NCBI RefSeq assembly: GCF_004519335.1
Contig: NZ_SOZD01000003.1
Span: forward strand, 496,001-560,000
From: Jiella endophytica
GTDB lineage: Bacteria > Pseudomonadota > Alphaproteobacteria > Rhizobiales > Rhizobiaceae
DNA length: 64,000 nucleotides
Direction: 5' to 3'
Shown piece after piece: positions 57,708 through 64,000 of the stretch. The position numbers and the translations under genes were made by a program. Positions within the stretch are counted from its first letter, which is position 1, and each line of letters begins with the position of its first letter. A model generated the notes under the pieces. That model was not told the DNA's origin, did not search any database, and saw only the letters and a list, made by a program, of their open reading frames with translations.

Positions 57708-59342
57708 TCAGGCGGCGTTTTCCCAGCGCCCACCGGGGATCGCCGCGACCAGCGTGCGGGTGTAGTCGTGATGCGGGTTGCGGAAGACCTGCGCCGGCGG
57801 GCCCGCCTCCACCATGCGGCCGTTCTGCATGACGACGATCTCGTCACAGATCCGGCTGGCGATGCGCAAATCGTGGGTGATGAAGATCATCGCGAGCTTC
57901 ATCTCTTCCTGGACCTCGGCGAGGAGATCGAGGATCTGCGCCTGCACCGAGACGTCGAGGGCCGAGACGGCCTCGTCGGCGATGATTAGCTGCGGATCGA
58001 ACATCAGCGCCCTGGCGATGCCGACGCGCTGCCGCTGGCCGCCGGAAAATTCATGCGGATAGCGCTCGAATGCCGAGGGATCGAGCCCCACCCGCGACAG
58101 GAGCCGATGGGCCCGCGACTTCGCCTCTCGAAAGGAGACGCCGTGCGCCATGGGGCCCGAGATCAGGATGCGTCCGACCGTCTGGCGCGGATTGAGCGAA
58201 GCGAAGGGATCCTGGAACACCATCTGGATCAGCGGGCGATGGCGGCGGAACTCGGCCTCCGGCATGCCGGCGATCTCCTGGCCGTTGAAGGTGATCGAGC
58301 CGCCGTCGGCATCGAGGATCTTCATCAGGAGACGGCCGAGCGTCGATTTGCCAGAGCCGGATTCGCCGACGATACCGACCGTCTCGCCCTTGCGGACGGT
58401 GAGGCTGACGTCGTCGACGGCATTGATGGTGCGCGGCGGCTTGAGAAAGGCGCCGGGTAGCCGGAACACCTTCTTCAGACCGTTCGCTTCGATAACCACC
58501 GAGGCTTCCTTGGCGGCGAGCGCCTCGGCTTCGCTCATCCGCGGCACCGCGGCGATGAGGCGCTGGGTATAGGGATGGCTCGGGGCGCCGAGAACCTCGC
58601 TCGCCGGGCCCTCTTCAACCAGCCGCCCCTTTTCCATGACGATGACCCGGTCGGCGATGTCGGCGACGACCCCGAAATCGTGGGTGATGAACATCACCCC
58701 CATGCCTTCCTTGCGCTGGATGTCGCGGATGAGATCGAGGATCTGCGCCTGGGTGGTGACGTCGAGGGCCGTTGTCGGCTCGTCCGCAATCAGCACCGCC
58801 GGCTCGAGCGCCAACGCCATGGCGATCATCACCCGCTGGCGTTGGCCGCCCGATAGGCGGAACGGATACTGCTTGCGGATGATCTCCGGGTCGGGGAGGC
58901 CGACCTCGGCGAGAAGCTCGAGAACCCGGGCCTTCGGGTCGATCGTCCCGCGCAGCCGGTGCGCGTCGATCACCTCGGCGATCTGGTCGCCGATGGTCAT
59001 CAGCGGATTGAGCGCCGACAGCGGATCCTGAAAGACGATCGAGACGATCCGCCCGCGCAGGTCCCGCAGCTCGGCGGCGGCCATTCCGAGAAGGTCTTTT
59101 CCCCGAAGCAGGATGCGGCCGCCCATGACAGTCAGGGCATCTGGCAGGAGACCCATGATGGCATTGGCGGTGACCGACTTGCCGGAGCCGGATTCGCCGA
59201 CGATGCAAAGGATCTCGCCGGAGGCGAGGTCGAAGGAGACCTCCTCGACGGCGAAATCGCGATCCATTCCCGCTGGCAGCGATACGGTGAGGTTTTCGAC
59301 ACGCAGCAGCGGTTCGGCTTGGGCTTCCAACATCGCGCTCAT
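57708..59342 (-). CDS. fused dual ATP-binding protein, DppD-DppF type
   Basis: A 544-residue protein carrying two complete ABC ATPase domains. Domain 1: Walker [10 protein letters not shown] (about 46-54), VFQDPLSALNPLMTIG, signature LSGGQRQRVMIAMAL, Walker [14 protein letters not shown]. Domain 2: Walker [10 protein letters not shown] (about 325-333), MVFQDPFASLNPRQTVG, signature [15 protein letters not shown], Walker B LIIADEAVSALDVSVQ. Domain 2 has Ala after DE instead of Pro, a mild deviation. The start is ATG at 59342. Such fusions (GsiA/YejF type) serve dipeptide-type importers. Flanking it on both sides are permease pairs lacking ATPases, so it may energise either or both. Confidence 0.92.
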   Translation of the reverse strand: MSAMLEAQAEPLLRVENLTVSLPAGMDRDFAVEEVSFDLASGEILCIVGESGSGKSVTANAIMGLLPDALTVMGGRILLRGKDLLGMAAAELRDLRGRIVSIVFQDPLSALNPLMTIGDQIAEVIDAHRLRGTIDPKARVLELLAEVGLPDPEIIRKQYPFRLSGGQRQRVMIAMALALEPAVLIADEPTTALDVTTQAQILDLIRDIQRKEGMGVMFITHDFGVVADIADRVIVMEKGRLVEEGPASEVLGAPSHPYTQRLIAAVPRMSEAEALAAKEASVVIEANGLKKVFRLPGAFLKPPRTINAVDDVSLTVRKGETVGIVGESGSGKSTLGRLLMKILDADGGSITFNGQEIAGMPEAEFRRHRPLIQMVFQDPFASLNPRQTVGRILISGPMAHGVSFREAKSRAHRLLSRVGLDPSAFERYPHEFSGGQRQRVGIARALMFDPQLIIADEAVSALDVSVQAQILDLLAEVQEEMKLAMIFITHDLRIASRICDEIVVMQNGRMVEAGPPAQVFRNPHHDYTRTLVAAIPGGRWENAA

Positions 59343-59664
59343 TCGGCTCTCGTTTTCCGAGGATCGTCTCAGCTCGCCGATCAAAAGGCAAATTCCGTAC
59401 CAGCCGCACGGATGTCGGGCGCGGGACTTCGCCGCCTGCACGAACACGCCCGTCGCCAGCGCTTCGTCGCGATCTGCGACGCCAAGGGTGTGCGGCGACG
59501 CGGACGTGTGGCGGCCCGCCGGGCAATCTCGATCAGACGAGCCGGCAAGCGGGGGCAGCGGGCTGGCTGTTGCGCTGCAAGATCATGCGGCATCTTGACA
59601 AGCTGCCCATCTCCCGCGCAACATCTTCAATAATGGAGCTTATTACCGAATAAAGGAATATGCC
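59343..59664. other. 322-base divergent intergenic region
   Basis: Lies between the fused ATPase (minus) and a binding-protein gene (plus). A TTGACA hexamer is at 59595-59600, and an inverted repeat AATAA-TGGAGC-TTATT at 59629-59644 is next to the binding-protein start. No gene was recognised. Confidence 0.4.
59629..59644. promoter_or_regulatory. AT-rich inverted repeat ahead of the third dipeptide-type operon
   Basis: AATAA (59629-59633) and TTATT (59640-59644) flank TGGAGC, 20 bases before the binding-protein ATG. It could be part of a promoter/operator, but the arms are short. Confidence 0.3.
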
Positions 59665-61185
59665 ATGAAGAAGACCCTGACTTTCGCGCTGGCTGCGGCG
59701 CTCGCCGCCATCGCCCCTCCGGCGATGGCCAAGGACGTCATCAACGTCGCCATCGTCGGCGAGCCGGATACGCTCGATCCGATGGTTTCCACCAAGGACG
59801 TCGTCTCGATCGTCACCCAGCACGTGGTCGAAACGCTCTACACCTTCGACGGCTCCTGGAACGTTGCGCCCCTCCTCGCCGAGGATCTTCCGAAGATTTC
59901 CGACGACGGCAAGACCTACGACATCAAGCTGCGCGAGGGCATCACCTTCTCCGACGGCTCGAAGCTCGATTCCGCCGACGTCGTCGCCTCGCTCGAGCGC
60001 TGGATGAAAATCGCCTCGCGCGGCAAGACCGTTGCCGACAAGGTCACCTCGGTGACCGCCAAGGGCCCGAACGCGATCGAGATCAAGATGAGCGCGCCCT
60101 ATGCGCCGCTGCTGTCGCTTCTCGCCTTCTCCAATTCCGCCGCGGCGATTTATCCCTCGGAGATCATTCCCGAAGGCGACGGCCAGATCGACAAGGTGAT
60201 CGGCACCGGCCCCTACGAATATGGCGAGCACGTGCCTGACCAGTATCTGCAGCTGGTGCCCTTCAAGGGCTTCGTGCCGCGCGACGAGCCGGCCAATGGC
60301 GGCGCCGGCAAACGCGGCCAGGCGCCCGACGAGATCCGCTTCATCCCGGTTCCCGATCCGAACACCCGCGTCGAGGGCCTCGTCTCAGGCCAGTTCGACT
60401 TCGCCGACTCCCTGCCTGCCGAAAGCTACGACCGCATCGAACAGAGCGACAAGGCGAAGCCCGTCCTGCTGCAGGATTTCGGCTGGCCGGTCTGGGCGAT
60501 CAACCACAAGGCCGGCCTCCTCACCGACAGGAAGATCCGCCAGGCGCTGCTGGCCGCCCTGCCCTTCGACGACATGCTGTTCGCAGCCTTCGGCGACGAC
60601 AAGTTCTTCAAGGTCGACGGCGCGCTCTATCCGGAAGGCTGGGCCTGGCATAGCGAAGAGGGCGCCGACCTCTACAATCAGAACGACCCGTCCAGGGCCG
60701 GCGAGCTTCTGGAGGAGGCCGGCTACGACGGCACGCCGCTGCGCATCCTCACCTCGCGGCAATACGAGTTCCACTACAAGATGGCGGAGGTCGCCAAGCA
60801 GGCGCTGGAAGCGGCCGGCTTCAAGGTCGAGATGGACGTCGTCGACTGGGCGACCCTCGGCCAGCGGCGCAACGATCCGGCGCTCTGGGACATCTACATC
60901 TCCCACTCGCCCTTCCTGCCGGAGCCGGCGCTGACCGACATGTGGTTCCCCTCCTCGCGCATCGGCTGGGCGAACCCCGACAAGGACAAGATCGCCGACG
61001 CCTTCGTCTCGGAGACCGATCCGAAGAAGCGCGCGGAGTTGTTCGCCAAGATGCAGAAGGCCAATCTCGAGGATGTCGGCTTTATCAAGGTCGGCAACTT
61101 CAATGCCCTTCTCGGCGAGGCAAAGAGCCTTGAGGGCGTGCCGCCCTCGCCCTGGCCGTATTTCTGGAACGCCACGAAGAAGTAG
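59665..61185 (+). CDS. ABC transporter substrate-binding protein, family 5 (third dipeptide-type system)
   Basis: A 506-residue periplasmic protein from ATG at 59665 (AAAGGAA upstream). Signal peptide MKKTLTFALAAALAAIAPPA plus MA. Family-5 features: VINVAIVGEPDTLDPMVSTKDV, LAEDLPKISDDGKTYDIKLREG (two parts), ITFSDGSKLDSADVVASLERW (two parts) and IGTGPYEYGEHVPDQYLQL. It is distinct from the other two family-5 proteins in the window. A very strong stem-loop follows the gene. The downstream amidohydrolase hints at an acylated or cyclic ligand; that is inference. Confidence 0.93.
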   Translation: MKKTLTFALAAALAAIAPPAMAKDVINVAIVGEPDTLDPMVSTKDVVSIVTQHVVETLYTFDGSWNVAPLLAEDLPKISDDGKTYDIKLREGITFSDGSKLDSADVVASLERWMKIASRGKTVADKVTSVTAKGPNAIEIKMSAPYAPLLSLLAFSNSAAAIYPSEIIPEGDGQIDKVIGTGPYEYGEHVPDQYLQLVPFKGFVPRDEPANGGAGKRGQAPDEIRFIPVPDPNTRVEGLVSGQFDFADSLPAESYDRIEQSDKAKPVLLQDFGWPVWAINHKAGLLTDRKIRQALLAALPFDDMLFAAFGDDKFFKVDGALYPEGWAWHSEEGADLYNQNDPSRAGELLEEAGYDGTPLRILTSRQYEFHYKMAEVAKQALEAAGFKVEMDVVDWATLGQRRNDPALWDIYISHSPFLPEPALTDMWFPSSRIGWANPDKDKIADAFVSETDPKKRAELFAKMQKANLEDVGFIKVGNFNALLGEAKSLEGVPPSPWPYFWNATKK

Positions 61186-61194
61186 CGTGCGCCG

Positions 61195-61241
61195 TCGGCG
61201 CGGGGTGGGCGGCGTTGGGGCGTCCGCCCACCCCGTGCCGG
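61195..61241 (+). terminator. very strong stem-loop directly after the binding-protein gene
   Basis: A 12-bp perfect stem CGGGGTGGGCGG / CCGCCCACCCCG (61201-61212 with 61224-61235) extends outward by four more Watson-Crick pairs and two G-T pairs to 61195 and 61241; the loop has 11 bases. It starts 9 bases past the stop codon. No T-run follows, so it fits a transcript-stabilising or partially terminating element. Confidence 0.7.
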
Positions 61242-61320
61242 CCGTGCCAAAACCCTTCTGCAGACACACGGCACCATCTTGCCGGCGGTGCCGCCGACCC
61301 GTCCTCGATGCGGCGACACG

Positions 61321-62262
61321 ATGCTGAAATACGTTCTCAATCGCCTGTTCGGCATGGTGGTGGTGCTGTTCCTGGTGCTAACCATCACCTTCGTCATCGT
61401 CCGCGTCGCGCCGGGCGATCCGGCGGCGCTGATGCTCGGCCCCGACGCGACGCCGCAGGATGCCGCGGCGCTGCGCATCGAACTCGGCCTCGACCAGCCG
61501 ATCCTCGTGCAGTACGGAAAATTCCTCCTCAGCGCCGCCGCCGGCGATCTCGGCCAGTCGCTGTTCTTCCACCGGCCGGTGCTGTCGGTGCTCGCAGAAA
61601 GGGCCGAGCCGACCGCCTTCCTCGCTCTGTTCTCGCTGATCTTCTCGATCGTCATCGCGGTGCCGATCGGCATCTATGTCGCCTATCGGCGTGGCGGCGC
61701 GGCCGACCAGGGAGCCGTCTCGGCGGCGATGCTCGCAGCCTCGGTGCCTTCCTTCTGGACCGGCCTCGTCCTGCAGCGATGGCTCGCCTCCGATCTCGGC
61801 TGGTTTCCCGCCTCCGGCTATGGCGGCCCCGGCGCCGGCTTTTTCGACCGCATGGGTTACCTGATCCTGCCGTCGATCGTCCTCGGCATCGTCAATTCGG
61901 CCCTGATCCTGCGCTTCACCAGAGCCTCGATGCTCGACGTCCTCGGCGAGGACTACATCCGTACCGCCCGCTCGAAGGGCATGTCGGAGGGCCGCGTCGT
62001 CCTCAGGCACGCCCTGAAGAACGCCGCGATCCCGATCGTCACGGTGGTCGGCCTGACCTTCGCGCTGCTCGTCTCCGGCGCCGTCGTCACCGAGCGGGTG
62101 TTCAACATTCCCGGCATGGGCAGCCTCGTGGTGGGGGCCGTGCTGCGGCGCGACTATCCGATCATCCAGGGGACGCTGATCGTCGTCGCGGCGCTCTACA
62201 TCCTGATCAATCTCTGCACCGATCTCCTCTATCTGCTGATCGACAAGCGGGTGCGCTACTGA
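61321..62262 (+). CDS. ABC transporter permease, DppB-like (third dipeptide-type system)
   Basis: A 313-residue permease from ATG at 61321; an upstream in-frame start at 61279 would add 14 non-membrane residues. It shows MLKYVLNRLFGMVVVLFLVL, ELGLDQPILVQYGKFLLSAAAGDLGQS (two parts), and the EAA-like loop DYIRTARSKGMSEGRVVLRHA. The C-terminus DLLYLLIDKRVRY is the usual DppB ending. Its last base is the first base of the DppC-like start codon (TGATG). Confidence 0.94.
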   Translation: MLKYVLNRLFGMVVVLFLVLTITFVIVRVAPGDPAALMLGPDATPQDAAALRIELGLDQPILVQYGKFLLSAAAGDLGQSLFFHRPVLSVLAERAEPTAFLALFSLIFSIVIAVPIGIYVAYRRGGAADQGAVSAAMLAASVPSFWTGLVLQRWLASDLGWFPASGYGGPGAGFFDRMGYLILPSIVLGIVNSALILRFTRASMLDVLGEDYIRTARSKGMSEGRVVLRHALKNAAIPIVTVVGLTFALLVSGAVVTERVFNIPGMGSLVVGAVLRRDYPIIQGTLIVVAALYILINLCTDLLYLLIDKRVRY

Positions 62263-63122
62263 TGGCCGCCGCAACGTTTTCCGACGAACCCGGCCTATTC
62301 CGCAGCCTGACGGCCAGGCCGGCGGTGCTCGCAGCCCTCGTCGTCTTCGGGCTGATCCTCGTCGCCGCGCTGCTGGCGCCGTGGATCTCACCGGCCGATC
62401 CGGCCCGCATGTCGGTGCGCGCGCGCCTCAGTCCACCCTTCGGCGGGGCCTATCTCCTAGGCGCCGACGCCTTCGGCCGCGACGTCCTCTCGCGCCTGCT
62501 CTTTGCCGGGCGGGTGTCGCTGTCGATCGGCCTCGGCGTCGCCGTCGTCTCGACCGCGCTCGGCATCCTCATCGGCCTTGCCGCCGGCTTCTTCCGCAGG
62601 CTCGACGCGCCGCTCTCGCGGCTGATCGATGCGATGATGGCGTTTCCCGACATCCTCCTCGCCATCGCCCTCGTCGCGATCCTCGGCGGCTCGATCCTCA
62701 ACGTCATCCTGGCCCTGTCGATCGTCTACACGCCGCGCATCGCCCGCATCGTCAGGGCGGCGACGCTGGTAATCCGCGAACTGCCCTTCGTCGAGGCCGC
62801 CCGGGCGCTCGGCTCGTCGAACCTTTCGATCATGGCCTGGCACGTCCTGCCGAACATCGTCTCGCCGGTGACGGTGCAGGCGACCTTCATCTTCGCCTAT
62901 GCGATGCTCGCCGAGGCCGGCCTCTCCTTCCTCGGCGTCGGCGTCGATCCGTCGATCCCGACCTGGGGAACCATGGTCAACGAGGGCCGGCAATATCTCG
63001 ACCAGGCGCTCTACCTCATCCTGTTTCCGGGCATTGCGATCTCGCTCGCCGTCCTCAGCCTGCAGCTGATCGGCGACGGGCTGCGCGATGCGCTCGACCC
63101 CCGCCTCGCAAAGGACGTCTGA
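62262..63122 (+). CDS. ABC transporter permease, DppC-like (third dipeptide-type system)
   Basis: A 286-residue permease with the DppC motif LLGADAFGRDVLSRLLFAGR (about 66-85), where the family Thr is Ala. The EAA loop is PFVEAARALGSSNLSIMAWHVLPN (about 172-195, two parts) and the end is GDGLRDALDPRLAKDV. One-base overlap with the DppB-like gene. No ATPase gene follows directly; the next gene is an amidohydrolase. The fused ATPase at 57708 or genes beyond the window must supply energy. Confidence 0.94.
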   Translation: MAAATFSDEPGLFRSLTARPAVLAALVVFGLILVAALLAPWISPADPARMSVRARLSPPFGGAYLLGADAFGRDVLSRLLFAGRVSLSIGLGVAVVSTALGILIGLAAGFFRRLDAPLSRLIDAMMAFPDILLAIALVAILGGSILNVILALSIVYTPRIARIVRAATLVIRELPFVEAARALGSSNLSIMAWHVLPNIVSPVTVQATFIFAYAMLAEAGLSFLGVGVDPSIPTWGTMVNEGRQYLDQALYLILFPGIAISLAVLSLQLIGDGLRDALDPRLAKDV

Positions 63123-63128
63123 CCTCAA

Positions 63129-64000
63129 ATGGCCTTCACCCTCACCAATTTTCGGCCGATCGGCTTTGCGGCGTCGCCTGCCGCCGTTCATGTCAGCGAC
63201 GACGGTCTCATCGCCGGTGCGGCGCCTGCCGGCGCCGGGGCGATCGACTGCGGCGGCGCCTTTCTCTCCCCCGGCTGGTGCGATCTCCATGTCCATGTCT
63301 GGCACGGCGGCACCGATATCTCCGTGCGCGCCTCGCAGGCCGGGCGTTCGACGGGCGTCACCGCCATGGCCGATGCCGGCAGCGCCGGCGAGGCGAATTT
63401 CCACGGCCTGCGCGAATACGTCATCCAACCGGCCTCGGAGACCATCCGGGCCTTCCTCAACATCGGCTCGATCGGCCTCGTCGCCTGCAACCGGGTGCCG
63501 GAACTCATCGACATGCGCTCGATCGACGTCGACCGGACGCTGGCGGTGATCGAGGCCAATCGCGACGTCATCTGCGGGGTCAAGGTGCGCGCTTCCGGCG
63601 TCATCGTCGGCGGCTGGGGCATCACCCCGGCGAAGATCGCCAAGCGCGTCGCCGAGATCGTCAACCTGCCGCTGATGGTGCATGTCGGCGAGCCGCCGCC
63701 GCTGATCGACGAGGTCTTCGACATCCTCACCGAGGGCGACATCGTCACCCATTGCTTCAACGGCAAGAAGGCCGGCTCGATCGCCGACACCGAAAAGCTC
63801 TGGGAACATGCGATCCGCCTTGCCGGCGAGGGCATCCGCATGGATGTCGGCCATGGCGCCGCCTCCTTCGACTTCGCCGTCGCCCGCAGGGCGATCGAGC
63901 GGGGGCTGAAGCCCTGGTCGATCTCCACCGACCTTCATCTCAACAACATTCGCGGGCCGGTCCACGACATGGCGACGACGATCGCCAAGCTCCTCGCCGT
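63129..64000 (+). CDS. amidohydrolase/deacetylase family metallohydrolase, COG3964 type (partial, runs off the right edge)
   Basis: At least 290 residues from ATG at 63129; no stop before the window ends. The metal-binding HxH is in GWCDLHVHVWHGG (about 50-62). The bridging Lys is probably in GVKVRASGVIVGGWG (about 154-168). His ligands follow in LMVHVGEPPP and VTHCFNGKK. This pattern is that of the Atu3266/Ef0837 group of the amidohydrolase superfamily, some of which hydrolyse acetylated 2-hydroxy acids and others of which go with 2-amino-2-deoxy-sugar-acid or oxo-acid pathways. It lies 6 bases after the importer permease, so it likely acts on the imported ligand. Confidence 0.9.
   Translation, partial: MAFTLTNFRPIGFAASPAAVHVSDDGLIAGAAPAGAGAIDCGGAFLSPGWCDLHVHVWHGGTDISVRASQAGRSTGVTAMADAGSAGEANFHGLREYVIQPASETIRAFLNIGSIGLVACNRVPELIDMRSIDVDRTLAVIEANRDVICGVKVRASGVIVGGWGITPAKIAKRVAEIVNLPLMVHVGEPPPLIDEVFDILTEGDIVTHCFNGKKAGSIADTEKLWEHAIRLAGEGIRMDVGHGAASFDFAVARRAIERGLKPWSISTDLHLNNIRGPVHDMATTIAKLLA

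Overview
GC-rich DNA with the codon use, gene families and tight overlapping operons (many ATGA, GTGA and TGATG junctions) of an alphaproteobacterium, most likely Hyphomicrobiales. No rRNA, tRNA, ribosomal protein, replication, phage, IS or CRISPR sequence was seen. About 60 genes can be supported. Nearly all belong to solute uptake and catabolism: eight separate transport systems (one TRAP, seven ABC), each next to enzymes and usually its own regulator. This looks like a scavenging island or a secondary replicon segment.

Layout. 1-5.4 kb (minus): a GntR/UTRA regulator heads an operon with an ADP-ribosylglycohydrolase-like protein, a PfkB kinase and a polyamine-type ABC importer; the enzyme trio matches E. 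coli yegU-yegV-yegW. 5.6-13.1 kb (minus): serine-glyoxylate-type aminotransferase, TRAP DctPQM, crotonase, CaiB/BaiF CoA-transferase and a serine-hydroxymethyltransferase-like protein. Opposite it on plus are a large FAD/Fe-S 2-hydroxyacid dehydrogenase and an FCD-type GntR regulator. 17-17.8 kb: a YnfA membrane protein and a nucleoside-deaminase-like gene.

18.0-32.9 kb: two NMT1/SsuA-type ABC systems with a purine/chlorohydrolase-type deaminase, a cytosine-deaminase-like enzyme, two isopenicillin-N-synthase-type Fe(II)/2-oxoglutarate oxygenases, an FAD oxidoreductase, a quinone reductase, a creatininase-family amidohydrolase and RidA. Two short leaders (18033-18072 and 22226-22273) match the NMT1 (xanthine) riboswitch aptamer as I remember it. 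They tie the first part of the region to xanthine-like purines and place one oxygenase gene under its own switch. This is the most interesting system in the window: a possible oxygenase-based route for oxidised or modified purines.

32.9-39.4 kb (minus): a TetR regulator, a Ugp-like (glycerol-3-phosphate type) ABC operon with a GpdQ-like metallophosphoesterase and a tyrosine-phosphatase-like protein. 39.8-48.7 kb (plus): an SDR, a class III aminotransferase, an FCD regulator with two matching 17-bp operators, and a complete dipeptide-type ABC importer. 48.9 kb: an alpha/beta hydrolase. 49.8-59.3 kb (minus): a fused DppD-DppF ATPase, MarR, SDR, two FAD amine/amino-acid oxidases and a dipeptide-type importer. 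59.7-64 kb (plus): a third dipeptide-type importer without its own ATPase and a truncated COG3964-type amidohydrolase.

A recurring feature is a strong stem-loop immediately 3' of a binding-protein gene. It appears in five unrelated transporter operons, probably to raise binding-protein output over permease output.
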